Shown: positions 7,591-15,588 of the stretch, in pieces
Numbering within the stretch: the first letter of the stretch is position 1
Layout of the letters: the number at the start of each line of letters is the position of its first letter
Assembly (NCBI GenBank): GCA_035390965.1
Contig: DAOPKE010000034.1
Location: forward strand, 1-25,545
Reading direction: 5' to 3'
DNA: 25,545 bases
Origin: GWF2-43-63 sp035390965
Lineage (GTDB): Bacteria > Bacteroidota > Bacteroidia > Bacteroidales > DTU049
Made by a program: the position numbers and the translations under genes
The notes under the pieces: generated by a model
The model's database searches: none
Seen by the model: the letters and a program-made list of their open reading frames with translations, nothing else
Told to the model about the DNA's origin: nothing

Positions 7591-8511
7591 TTAACCGGGT
7601 GTCAGATCATTGATGTTTTGTTTTAGTTTGTCGAGTCCGGCACGCTGAAGAGGGGTGTGCGAAAAGTTACATTCAAATTGGGTTTTGCTCATGTCCATCC
7701 ATTCTTTTTTCGTTGATGGTTCCATCCATTTTCCTTTCATTTTCTCAGAAAAGACGGAATTTATTTTTTTTTGATTGTATGGGCATTCAGTCTGACACAT
7801 ATCGCATCCGAAAATCCATCCTGGGTTTTTTTCACTGATGGAAAGAGGTGTGATTTCTTTGGATTCAATGTTGTGATATGCAATACATTTCCGGGCATCG
7901 ATGGTTCCGTCGCCATTGAATGCCTGTGTGGGGCAGTTATCAATGCATTTGGTGCAGGATCCGCAACTGTTTTCAAGCGTGGTTGGATTATAATTGAAAA
8001 CAAGTGATGTGAAAATATGTGAAATGAACACCCGGCTGCCTGCCATTGGATTGATAAGAAAGCCATTTTTTCCGATGAAGCCCAATCCGGCTTTCCATGC
8101 CCAATAACGATCAAATACAGCGGCGCTGTCGGTAATAAAAACGGGTCTGAACGCTGGATCTGCAGCAGCAATAAGCTTTATAACCGGCTCCGCCTTTTTT
8201 TTCAGATAAAGATGATAATCTGAACCATGTGCATAAGCGGCAATTTTGATTGTTTGGGAGTCAAACTCCGTTTCAGGCCAGAGATGCAACATTGAAATAA
8301 TGGTTTGTGTTCCCGGATGGAGCAGGGTAGGGTCGGTTCTTTTGTCTGTGTTTCGTTCGAGCCATTGCATGGCGGAGTTATTGCCTGCTTTGATCCAGTC
8401 TTTGAATTTTTTCTGCCATGATGAATGAACTGGACCAGCTTCTGAAAATCCGACAGCTAAAAAACCTTGCTGCAATAATAATTCTGTAATTTCTGATTCC
8501 AGTTTTTGCAC
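7591..8511 (-). CDS. queG: Epoxyqueuosine reductase (tRNA queuosine synthesis)
   Basis: QueG carries out the last step of queuosine formation in tRNA anticodons: cobalamin-dependent reduction of epoxyqueuosine. The 306-residue protein has the expected order of motifs. TDSAAVF holds the probable catalytic acid D128; it is followed by AGLGFIGKN (about 141-149). Two 4Fe-4S clusters are built from CGSCTKCIDNCP (C183, C186, C189, C193), C209, and CDMCQTECP (C236, C239, C243). The start codon is GTG at 8511. A promoter box ends 13 bases upstream of it, and no better start exists before the conserved region. Together with nrdJ this is a second cobalamin enzyme in the window, which suggests that the cell makes or imports B12. 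Confidence 0.95.
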   Translation of the reverse strand: MQKLESEITELLLQQGFLAVGFSEAGPVHSSWQKKFKDWIKAGNNSAMQWLERNTDKRTDPTLLHPGTQTIISMLHLWPETEFDSQTIKIAAYAHGSDYHLYLKKKAEPVIKLIAAADPAFRPVFITDSAAVFDRYWAWKAGLGFIGKNGFLINPMAGSRVFISHIFTSLVFNYNPTTLENSCGSCTKCIDNCPTQAFNGDGTIDARKCIAYHNIESKEITPLSISEKNPGWIFGCDMCQTECPYNQKKINSVFSEKMKGKWMEPSTKKEWMDMSKTQFECNFSHTPLQRAGLDKLKQNINDLTPG

Positions 8512-8524
8512 CTGTTTTTTGTTT

Positions 8525-8532
8525 CAAAAGTA
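8525..8532 (-). promoter_or_regulatory. -7 promoter box (TACTTTTG) of queG
   Basis: An exact TAnnTTTG match on the minus strand, 13 bases before the GTG start. This supports the GTG start and implies a leader of roughly ten bases. No -33 element was seen. Confidence 0.6.
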
Positions 8533-8587
8533 CACAATTCTGAAAAAAAGCATTTTTGTTTTAAAAACCAGATAAAAATCAGGAGTG

Positions 8588-8619
8588 TTTGTGTAATTCA
8601 GAAAATTCATGTAGGTTTG
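8588..8619 (+). promoter_or_regulatory. Complete Bacteroidota promoter of the C69 peptidase gene
   Basis: TTTG at 8588-8591 (-33) and TAGGTTTG at 8612-8619 (-7) are separated by 20 bases, close to the known spacing. The box ends 19 bases before ATG 8639. This is the best two-part promoter in the window. Confidence 0.7.
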
Positions 8620-8638
8620 CCGAAACAATTTTACAAGT

Positions 8639-10324
8639 ATGAAAAGAAAGTTTTTTTCTGTATTTCTGGTACTAGCGGCGTTCTTTATGAATTCGCCTGC
8701 AATGGCTTGCACAAACTATATTGTAACCAAAGGCGCTTCGGCAGATGGATCTGTAATGATAACCTATGCAGCTGACAGCCATGTTTTGTTTGGCGAATTG
8801 TATCATTGGGCTCCGGCTGTTTATCCCGAAGGCGCCATGATGGACATTTATGAATGGGACACCGGGAAATTTATGGGGCAGATCAAACAGGCCCGTCGTA
8901 CTTATAATGTTGTCGGAAATATGAACGAATTTCAGGTTGCCATTGGTGAAACTACTTATGGCGGACTGCCTCAGCTCGAATCGCAAAAAGGTGCCATTAT
9001 GGATTACGGCAGCTTGATTTATATTGCCCTTCAACGTTCAAAAACTGCCCGTGAAGCCATTATGGTCATTGCCAATCTGATGTCGGAATATGGTTATGCA
9101 TCATCGGGCGAATCGTTTTCCATTGCCGATAAAAACGAAGCATGGATTATGGAAATTATAGGAAAAGGGAATTTTGGAAAAGGGGCAGTTTGGGTTGCCC
9201 GTCGCATTCCCGACGGATATGTTTCGGGTCATGCCAATCAGGCACGCATTCAGACTTTTCCTTTAGCCAATGGTAAAACATCCATTACCGATGAGCAGTT
9301 TGCCAAAATAAGTCTTCCGGCCATCGAATGTGTGTATTCACATGATGTGATAGATTTTGCAAGAAAAAATCTTGAATTTAAAGGTAAAGATGCCGAATTT
9401 AGTTTTTCCGATACATATAATCCAATATCCTTTGATGGAGCCCGTTTTTGCGAAAACCGCGTCTGGAGCTTTTTCCGTGAAGTAAACAGTGATATGGAGA
9501 AATATCTTGGTTACATTATGGGGCATGATTTAAAGAACCGCATGCCTCTGTTTATCTTACCAAATAAAAAAATTTCACAGAAAGATCTGATGACTTATAT
9601 GCGCAATCACATGGAGGGAACACCTCTTGATATGACCACTGATTTTGGTGCCGGCCCTTATGAATGTCCTTACCGCTGGCGTCCGATGGTTTGGGAAGTT
9701 GATGGTAAAACGTATGTGCATGAGCGTGTTACTGCAACACAGCAAACAGGATTCAGTTTTGTAACTCAAAGTCGCAATATGGCCGATGAAGTGGGTGGAA
9801 TAATCTGGTTTTCGGTCGATGATGCTGCCAGTACCGTTTATACTCCTGTATATACAAGCAGCCGTGAAATCCCATCTACTTATGCCAGAGGAAACGGAGC
9901 AATGATGGAATGGAGTGATGATGCGGCTTTCTGGATTTTCAACCAGGTGTCTAATTTTGCTTATACCCGCTACAATGCCATTCATCCCGAAATCAAAGTG
10001 AAACAGGATTCTTTGGAAAATCTGTATATAAAACTTGTTCAGGATATAGATAAAAAAGCGCTCGAACTTCTTTCATCCGATAAAACTGCAGCCATTATGT
10101 ATGTTACTGATTTTTCGGTAAAGAATGCGGATGGGCTGGTGCATTGCTGGAAGAAATTTTATCAGTATCTTTTTATGAAATATATGGATGGAAATGTAAA
10201 AACATATATTCCCGGTCAGCAGAATCCCAAGGTTGAATACCCTGGTTATGGCGAAAAATGGCTTCGGCATATTGTGAAAGATAATGGCGAGGAGCTTCAG
10301 TATATTGGAGCCCCATCGCATTAA
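8639..10324 (+). CDS. Secreted C69-family dipeptidase (Ntn hydrolase)
   Basis: Family C69 enzymes are N-terminal-nucleophile hydrolases that cut dipeptides or similar amide bonds. The 561-residue protein starts with a signal peptide ending AMA, and the next residue is C24, in the order CTNYIVTKGAS. Removal of the signal after A23 would expose C24 as the N-terminal nucleophile, as in this family. Further family-like segments are ADGSVMITYAAD after the nucleophile, GETTYGG at about 103-109, and SGESFSIADKNEAWIMEI at about 156-173. The mature enzyme should act in the periplasm or outside the cell. It has its own promoter and terminator, so it is a single-gene unit. AMAC could be misread as a lipobox, but the small-residue pattern is that of signal peptidase I. 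Confidence 0.92.
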   Translation: MKRKFFSVFLVLAAFFMNSPAMACTNYIVTKGASADGSVMITYAADSHVLFGELYHWAPAVYPEGAMMDIYEWDTGKFMGQIKQARRTYNVVGNMNEFQVAIGETTYGGLPQLESQKGAIMDYGSLIYIALQRSKTAREAIMVIANLMSEYGYASSGESFSIADKNEAWIMEIIGKGNFGKGAVWVARRIPDGYVSGHANQARIQTFPLANGKTSITDEQFAKISLPAIECVYSHDVIDFARKNLEFKGKDAEFSFSDTYNPISFDGARFCENRVWSFFREVNSDMEKYLGYIMGHDLKNRMPLFILPNKKISQKDLMTYMRNHMEGTPLDMTTDFGAGPYECPYRWRPMVWEVDGKTYVHERVTATQQTGFSFVTQSRNMADEVGGIIWFSVDDAASTVYTPVYTSSREIPSTYARGNGAMMEWSDDAAFWIFNQVSNFAYTRYNAIHPEIKVKQDSLENLYIKLVQDIDKKALELLSSDKTAAIMYVTDFSVKNADGLVHCWKKFYQYLFMKYMDGNVKTYIPGQQNPKVEYPGYGEKWLRHIVKDNGEELQYIGAPSH

Positions 10325-10351
10325 ATAATGATGCTTTTAAAAATTTGCCCG

Positions 10352-10381
10352 ACCTTCCTGTTTTTTCAGGAAGGTTTTTTT
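10352..10381 (+). terminator. Intrinsic terminator after the C69 peptidase gene
   Basis: ACCTTCCTG (10352-10360) pairs with CAGGAAGGT (10367-10375) around a T6 loop, followed by a run of T residues. Confidence 0.88.
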
Positions 10382-10542
10382 GTGTTTTATCTACATATTT
10401 TCCGATAACTTATTTACAATTGCCGAATACTTGGACCTTGTTTCTGTTATTCATGTGAATGGGTATTTTCGATGTTGGTTTTGACCGGCAAATTTTTTTT
10501 CCCGCGAGGTGAAAAAAACCACCTTATAATAAAAATTAGTCG

Positions 10543-10549
10543 TATCTTG
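10543..10549 (+). promoter_or_regulatory. Possible -7 box (TATCTTG) of the propeller gene
   Basis: TATCTTGC is one T short of TAnnTTTG. It lies 49 bases before ATG 10599, farther than the other boxes in this window. Weak evidence; no better candidate was seen in 10382-10598. Confidence 0.3.
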
Positions 10550-10598
10550 CGCCACTATTTTCAAGTAGAAAGTTGAATTAAAATAAACCGACCATAGT

Positions 10599-13382
10599 AT
10601 GAAAAGAATCACTACTGTTTTAGGTGTCTGTGTGTTGCTTGTTTTCTTTAGCAGCAGTGCACTGGCCCAGAAAAATGAAGGACAGCAACGCTATCAGCCC
10701 AGAAATTCAAAGGGCAAAAGCGAGATGGGTATCTCGGGTGCACTGGAATATTACAAGCTTGTTCGTGGCACTCCCGAAATCAGCGATATTGTCAATGCAC
10801 ATAAAGCTGCCAATCAGTTGCCAAAAGGCAAAGCCATGACCTGGTCAGAAATTGGACCAGACAACATTGCAGGCCGTACACGGGCTCTGTTGATTGACAG
10901 ATTCAATACAGGTGTTTTGTATGCCGGTGGTGTTTCCGGTGGTTTGTGGCAGTCATTATCCGGTGGTACTTCGTGGCATCTGATTGCTCCGTTGGCTGAG
11001 AATTACGCAGTTTCATGCATTACCCAGGATATCAACGGAATCATTTATTTTGGTACCGGTGAAGGATTTGGAAATGGTAATGGTACTGCTGCCGGTAGTA
11101 CTGGTTTTGTTGGTGGTGGGGTGTATAAATCCACCGATGCAACAGGTACCTCTTTTTCAGTTATTTCCAGCACGGTTCCAACTTCTTTAACCAGTGACTG
11201 GATTTTTGTTTATGAAATGGCCGCCGCTCCTAACAGTACACGTATTTATGCCTGTACCGACGGAGGTTTGTTTATTACCGATGATGGTGGTACAACATGG
11301 GTTAATCCTGTAATTTATCCGTCAACCACTCCTTATGGTCAGGTCTCCCACGATGTTGAGGTTGCCCCGGATGGTAGTGTTTATGCTGTTGTCGGAGATA
11401 AAGTGTTTTACTCTCCAAACGGAAACAGCGGAACTTTTGTCGATCGTTCCATTACAGGAACCACGGCTTCTTCTATCAGCAGGGTCGAAATAGCTGTTGC
11501 TCCTTCTGATCCTAATTACATTTATGCCAGTGTTGCCAAAGTTGATGGCTCGCTGCAAAATATTTACCGTTCTATCGATGCAGGCCAGAACTGGACAATC
11601 ATTGGCCCCGGTGGCAGCGATCTTTTTCAGGTCTTTGGCTCAAACAATCAAGGATACTGGGATAATATCATCAAGGTTTTCCCCAACGATAAAAATCATA
11701 TTCTTGTTGGTGGTGTCGATTTGTGGGAATGGACCGATGGTGGCACATGGCTGCAGAAATCACTCTGGTATCTTAACCCCACCAGTGCATATTATCTGCA
11801 TGCCGATCATCATGATATTGTTTTTCACCCGACAAATTCAAGCATCCTGTATCATGGGTCTGATGGCGGTGTGAGCAAATCAATTGATGGTGCCCAGACT
11901 TTTTCGACTCTCAACCGTCGTTTTGGTACGGTTCAGTTTTATCATTTGAGCTGTAATCCTTTTGATATGGTAATGGGTGGCACTCAGGATAATGGCACTT
12001 TGATTCTGCCCGGAAATCTCACAAGCACCGGTACCGCCTACGAATTCCTTGGTGGTGATGGTGGTTGGTCAGCAATGTCTTATATCGATCCCAATGTAGT
12101 TGTTGGTACTGTTTACTATGGCGATATGTATCGTTCTGATGAATTGGGAAATAGTCCCAAAGCTTTCTACAGCGAAGCAATGAATGCTCCTGAAGAATTA
12201 TCTTCAGCATGGGCAGGGTTTGTTACTCCCATGTATCTTGACGAGCAGATCAATGATCTGAATAGCCCCGATTCAATGTACTTCTTTAATACCGATACGG
12301 TGTCAATTCCTGCTGGTACTTCTGTAGTTGCTTATTCAAAGAAAAACAACAATTTCCCCTTCTATTATACAATTGAAAATACGCTGGCCGCAGGTGACAG
12401 TGTTCTGATTCAGGATAGGGTTCAGGCGCGTTTCTATATTGGTCTTAATGGAGCCGTATGGATGACAAAAGGCCTGCATGATTTCAGCGGTGCTCCTGCA
12501 TGGTACAAGGTTGCAAATATTTCCGGTACCGCCCAGTGCTTTGCCGGTTCCAAAGATGGAAATTATCTTTATGTTGGAACCAATATGGGAAATCTGTATC
12601 GCATCTCCAATCTTTCTGCTGTGAAAGATTCACTGACCGGATATGTTACAAGTACACATTCTGTTGTTGAGTGCACCCGTATTGCCAGCACCAGTCGTGC
12701 CATCACTTCTATTTCTGTTGATCCAAGCAATCCTGAAAATATTTTATACACTTTGGGAATGTATGGGAAAACGGATTATGTTTATTATTCAACTAATGCA
12801 TTGGATTCAATACCTACTTTCGTGAATAAAACCGGCAACCTGCCCAAAAATCCTGTTTACGCAAGTATCATTGAAATGAGTAACTCTGATTTGGTTATTG
12901 TTGGAACTGAACTTGGTATTTTCAGTACATCCGATATTGGAGCAGCTTCAGTTTCCTGGGTTGAAGATAACGAAACTATCGGTAGAGTTCCTGTGTATTC
13001 TCTTGTTCAGCAGATAAAGAACTATTACGGCACCAATAACTATGGTGTTATTTATGCTGGTACTCATGGTCGTGGTGCGTTTAAATCTACTTCTTATCTT
13101 GGTATCGAAGATGAGCAGGAAGCTACTTCAATGGCAACCATTGGCATTTATCCGAATCCTGCTGAAACCACAGCTATTTTGTCATTCAATTCGGATGAAA
13201 AAGGAAGCGGTATTGTAAATGTTTATACCATTGATGGCAAATTGGCTGCTTCGAAACAGGTGAACCTTAAAGCCGGAAACAATCTGGTTGAACTGAATGT
13301 TTCTGGTTTGGAAAGTGGTAATTATCTCATCGAAGTTCGTACCAACATGGCTTCTGTATCTGGTAAACTCATTAAAAAATAA
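10599..13382 (+). CDS. Secreted Asp-box beta-propeller protein, T9SS type A cargo
   Basis: The 927-residue protein has a signal peptide cut after ALA (A23). The body resembles the sortilin/VPS10 and GH74-type propellers common in Bacteroidota. It opens with a WSEIGPDNIAGRTRA block (about 82-96) and holds repeated Asp-box turns: SLSGGTSW (119), TDDGGTTW (227), SIDAGQNW (325), WTDGGTW (378) and SIDGAQTF (428). Further YVGTN- and YAGTHG-type strands follow. Residues 849-927 form a type A sorting domain, opening IYPNPAETT and ending GKLIKK, which directs export through T9SS and attachment or release at the surface. No catalytic residues can be named; it may bind or cut glycans, or only be structural. 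A terminator follows at once, and the next T9SS gene has its own promoter. Confidence 0.88.
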   Translation: MKRITTVLGVCVLLVFFSSSALAQKNEGQQRYQPRNSKGKSEMGISGALEYYKLVRGTPEISDIVNAHKAANQLPKGKAMTWSEIGPDNIAGRTRALLIDRFNTGVLYAGGVSGGLWQSLSGGTSWHLIAPLAENYAVSCITQDINGIIYFGTGEGFGNGNGTAAGSTGFVGGGVYKSTDATGTSFSVISSTVPTSLTSDWIFVYEMAAAPNSTRIYACTDGGLFITDDGGTTWVNPVIYPSTTPYGQVSHDVEVAPDGSVYAVVGDKVFYSPNGNSGTFVDRSITGTTASSISRVEIAVAPSDPNYIYASVAKVDGSLQNIYRSIDAGQNWTIIGPGGSDLFQVFGSNNQGYWDNIIKVFPNDKNHILVGGVDLWEWTDGGTWLQKSLWYLNPTSAYYLHADHHDIVFHPTNSSILYHGSDGGVSKSIDGAQTFSTLNRRFGTVQFYHLSCNPFDMVMGGTQDNGTLILPGNLTSTGTAYEFLGGDGGWSAMSYIDPNVVVGTVYYGDMYRSDELGNSPKAFYSEAMNAPEELSSAWAGFVTPMYLDEQINDLNSPDSMYFFNTDTVSIPAGTSVVAYSKKNNNFPFYYTIENTLAAGDSVLIQDRVQARFYIGLNGAVWMTKGLHDFSGAPAWYKVANISGTAQCFAGSKDGNYLYVGTNMGNLYRISNLSAVKDSLTGYVTSTHSVVECTRIASTSRAITSISVDPSNPENILYTLGMYGKTDYVYYSTNALDSIPTFVNKTGNLPKNPVYASIIEMSNSDLVIVGTELGIFSTSDIGAASVSWVEDNETIGRVPVYSLVQQIKNYYGTNNYGVIYAGTHGRGAFKSTSYLGIEDEQEATSMATIGIYPNPAETTAILSFNSDEKGSGIVNVYTIDGKLAASKQVNLKAGNNLVELNVSGLESGNYLIEVRTNMASVSGKLIKK

Positions 13383-13387
13383 TAAGA

Positions 13388-13415
13388 GAGCCGGGGTTCG
13401 CCCCGGCCTCATTTT
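13388..13415 (+). terminator. UUCG-capped terminator after the propeller gene
   Basis: GCCGGGG, loop TTCG, CCCCGGC (13390-13407) makes a 7-bp GC stem. One bulged base and two more pairs extend it, and ATTTTT follows. Confidence 0.87.
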
Positions 13416-13422
13416 TAAATTG

Positions 13423-13430
13423 TAACTTTG
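13423..13430 (+). promoter_or_regulatory. -7 promoter box (TAACTTTG) of the FN3-like gene
   Basis: An exact TAnnTTTG match ends 14 bases before ATG 13445. The position expected for its -33 element falls inside the preceding terminator hairpin, so no -33 motif is visible. Confidence 0.55.
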
Positions 13431-13444
13431 AAAATCTGCGATAT

Positions 13445-14917
13445 ATGAAAAAATTTCTATCTGCATTGTTCATCCTGATGGCTGTGTCGGTATCAGCTCA
13501 GGAAAAAATTTATGCACCAACACTAACGGCTCCGGCTGATGCAGCTGTTAATCAGAAAATAGATGCTTTACTCGACTGGAACCCTGTTGCAGCTGCAGTA
13601 AAATATGAAGTAAATCTCGACACATCGGCCAGCTTTACCAATCCGCAGGATGTTGTTGTTACTTATTCTGCCTGGCAGTCATCTTTGCTGCTCTTTGGAA
13701 CCACATACTACTGGCGAGTCAGAGCAATCGATGCCAACGATGTAATTTCTTCCTGGTCTGTGGTACGTAGTTTTACTACCTCGGCCGCCCCAAGTCCTCT
13801 CTGGCCTGCTCCCAATTCACATGACGCGTCTCTTTGTCCTCAATTGAAATGGACTCTTATGTCAAACGTTACCAAGTACGAATGTCAGTTCGATTCATCG
13901 CTTACCTTTGCCAGTCCCTGGTTCAAATCTGCTCTTGTTGACAGTACGAATTACTTCCATGTTTTCGGAAACGATTATGGCGAAAAGTATTATTACCGGG
14001 TTCGCGCAATTCATATCTATGATACATCTGATTGGTGTTCACCCGTTGCTTTTTTTACCCGTGACTCGGTCGCTTTCCATCCTACATCGCCGCTTGATGC
14101 CGATACGGCAATTCATCCGGTTGACTCTATCAGAGTCAGAGGTATTTACGGCACCAACAGCTACGAAGTACAATTCTCGGTTGATTCTGTTTTCACAGCT
14201 CCACAGATTTTCCATTGGGACAGTACCGCAATGTGGATAAAGTTTTCTTCCGGAGCATATGATACCATCGCTCGTGGTCCTATGGATACCATTCCTTTTG
14301 GTACATTTTACTACAGGGTTCGTTTGATGACTGATGACGATACCACCAAATGGACTGCTGTCCGTTCACTCACCACTGTGAAAAAGGTTAAAATGCTTGC
14401 GCCTGCTGATGGTGCTACTGCTGTTGATCCTGCTACATCTTTCTCTTGGGAAGCAATTCGTGGCGCAGCTTATTATATTCTTGAATATGATACTGTTCCG
14501 GCTTTTACCAATGTAACCAAAGTTGATGTGGTTGGTACATCATATACTCCTGCAGCACAGCTTTTCTCACAAACCAATTATTACTGGAGGGTACGTTGTG
14601 TTACCAATGCTGACACTACAGATTTGTATGATGATTTTCATTTCAAAACATTCTGGGGTGTAGGCGTTGAGGAAAATGAAGTCGCTACCTGGAGCGTTTA
14701 TCCAAATCCAACCAGTGGCGTTTTTTATCTGAATCTCGAATCAGCTTCTTCTGCCAGAATCGAAATCCTGAATCTTCTTGGTGATGTTGTTTACTCTCAG
14801 AATAGTCTTGCCAATGGTTCCAATACCATTCACATAGACAATCTGAATGATGGTATTTACATGATGCGCTTGTATGTTGATGGTAAATTATATACATCGC
14901 GCGTTGTAAAGAAATAG
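13445..14917 (+). CDS. Secreted protein with four FN3-like repeats, T9SS type A cargo
   Basis: The 490-residue protein has a signal peptide cut after VSA (A18). It carries four repeats of roughly 100 residues, each ending in a strand of the form YYWRVRA or YYYRVRA followed by a W and a closing FTT or LTT: TYYWRVRAI, KYYYRVRAI, TFYYRVRLM and NYYWRVRCV. This is the pattern of fibronectin-type-III-like modules. Most repeats open with a PTLTAPADAA- or APADGAT-like linker. Residues 417-490 are a type A sorting domain (SVYPNPTSG at the start, VVKK at the end). The role is probably surface adhesion or scaffolding; no enzyme motif is visible. It lies 62 bases after the propeller gene but is separated from it by a terminator and a new promoter. 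Confidence 0.87.
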   Translation: MKKFLSALFILMAVSVSAQEKIYAPTLTAPADAAVNQKIDALLDWNPVAAAVKYEVNLDTSASFTNPQDVVVTYSAWQSSLLLFGTTYYWRVRAIDANDVISSWSVVRSFTTSAAPSPLWPAPNSHDASLCPQLKWTLMSNVTKYECQFDSSLTFASPWFKSALVDSTNYFHVFGNDYGEKYYYRVRAIHIYDTSDWCSPVAFFTRDSVAFHPTSPLDADTAIHPVDSIRVRGIYGTNSYEVQFSVDSVFTAPQIFHWDSTAMWIKFSSGAYDTIARGPMDTIPFGTFYYRVRLMTDDDTTKWTAVRSLTTVKKVKMLAPADGATAVDPATSFSWEAIRGAAYYILEYDTVPAFTNVTKVDVVGTSYTPAAQLFSQTNYYWRVRCVTNADTTDLYDDFHFKTFWGVGVEENEVATWSVYPNPTSGVFYLNLESASSARIEILNLLGDVVYSQNSLANGSNTIHIDNLNDGIYMMRLYVDGKLYTSRVVKK

Positions 14918-14933
14918 AACAATAATATTTTTT

Positions 14934-14969
14934 AAAAAAGGGCTGTTCAGTTTTGAGCGGCCTTTTTTT
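14934..14969 (+). terminator. Intrinsic terminator after the FN3-like gene
   Basis: GGCTGTTC (14941-14948) pairs with GAGCGGCC (14955-14962), with two G-T pairs, around the loop AGTTTT. A-run and T-run arms extend the stem and a T-tract follows. Confidence 0.8.
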
Positions 14970-15155
14970 ATGTATTTGTATTATTTGAAATCATCCATTA
15001 CCATTGTGAAAAATATCATAGGCGGATGCCAAAGGATTACTTGACAAACAGGCAGGTATCACATGTTTATAAAAATGGCAAAAATACACCCCCCATGTTT
15101 TGTCAGGCTCAACACCTGGCCAGCGGGTTGTCTTTTTATGTTTTTCGGGAGACAT

Positions 15156-15172
15156 AGACTCATCCGGAGTCT
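15156..15172. repeat. Degraded palindrome copy (AGACTC-atccg-GAGTCT)
   Basis: A 6-bp stem with a 5-base loop, preceded by TTTTTCGGGAGAC, much as the intact copy at 15257 is preceded by TTTTTGGGA. It looks like a drifted member of the same repeat family. Confidence 0.55.
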
Positions 15173-15256
15173 TTCAAAAATGATAACATCTATTCTGATT
15201 TGTCAAGGCGGATTAATACCAAAGTGATTTATAAATCGGTTCAATTATTTTTGGGA

Positions 15257-15271
15257 GACTCCGGAGGAGTC
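15257..15271. repeat. Palindrome GACTCCGGAGGAGTC, copy 1
   Basis: GACTCC, loop GGA, GGAGTC. Identical in sequence to copy 2, which begins 47 bases later. ATATATCTGTAGA follows. Confidence 0.8.
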
Positions 15272-15302
15272 ATATATCTGTAGACCATATAAAACAAAAC
15301 CA

Positions 15303-15319
15303 CGACTCCGGAGGAGTCG
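15303..15319. repeat. Palindrome GACTCCGGAGGAGTC, copy 2, stem extended to 7 bp
   Basis: The 15-base core at 15304-15318 is identical to copy 1. A flanking C and G lengthen the stem to CGACTCC/GGAGTCG. CATATAA follows. Confidence 0.8.
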
Positions 15320-15360
15320 CATATAAGGAGCTTCGTCTTCTGACAGTGCTTGTTAATATG

Positions 15361-15377
15361 CGACTTCTCTGAGGTCG
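15361..15377. repeat. Diverged palindrome copy 3 (CGACTTC-tct-GAGGTCG)
   Basis: A 7-bp stem with one T-G pair and a 3-base loop, in the same geometry as copy 2 and 58 bases after it. Its left arm and flank are also complementary to the right arm and flank of copy 2. Confidence 0.65.
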
Positions 15378-15588
15378 TTTGCTCGGTATTGGTTTTTTTA
15401 CAGATATGCGATGCCTGCCTTTTCATCAGGTAAACCTCTGGCATCAGCCAACAAAACGTTCAATGAAATTGCTACAATTGACTAAATTATATTTCCTTTT
15501 GGTATAAAATAATTTGAGAAACTGTATCCAGAATGCAATTATTCAGGATTGTCCTTCAGATAAAGCGGATAAAAGGTAAAAGCCGGTA

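Larger units (their letters stand above)
14918..15588. other. 671-bp gene-free stretch with palindromic repeats
   Basis: It holds the terminator of the preceding gene and three clear plus one degraded short palindromes between 15156 and 15377. It also has a pair of diverged direct repeats (GGCGGAT then CCAAAG at 15021-15035 and 15207-15224) and a 9-base inverted pair CTTGACAAA/TTTGTCAAG (15040-15048, 15199-15207). A 67-codon minus-strand frame (15241-15444) simply runs through the palindromes. I see no gene and no clear terminator for the gene ending at 15589. Confidence 0.6.

Noticed and set aside
8639..8712. C69 peptidase as a lipoprotein (AMAC before Cys24)
   Set aside because: In C69 enzymes this cysteine is the nucleophile. 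The residue three before it is Ala rather than Leu, and A-M-A fits signal peptidase I cleavage.
10507..10524. AGGTG/CACCT hairpin before the propeller gene as a regulator
   Set aside because: Only five base pairs around an A-rich loop; this can occur by chance, and nothing follows it.
11497..11874. 125-codon alternative frame inside the propeller gene
   Set aside because: A shadow of the 927-codon frame, which has a signal peptide, Asp-boxes and a sorting domain.
15257..15377. CRISPR array
   Set aside because: Only two identical repeats of 15 bases, each a full palindrome; the spacing differs between copies, and no cas gene is present.
15241..15444. 67-codon minus-strand frame over the palindromes
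   Set aside because: Much of its sequence is a translation of the repeats and their spacers; no start signals or domain. It is better explained as part of the repeat element.
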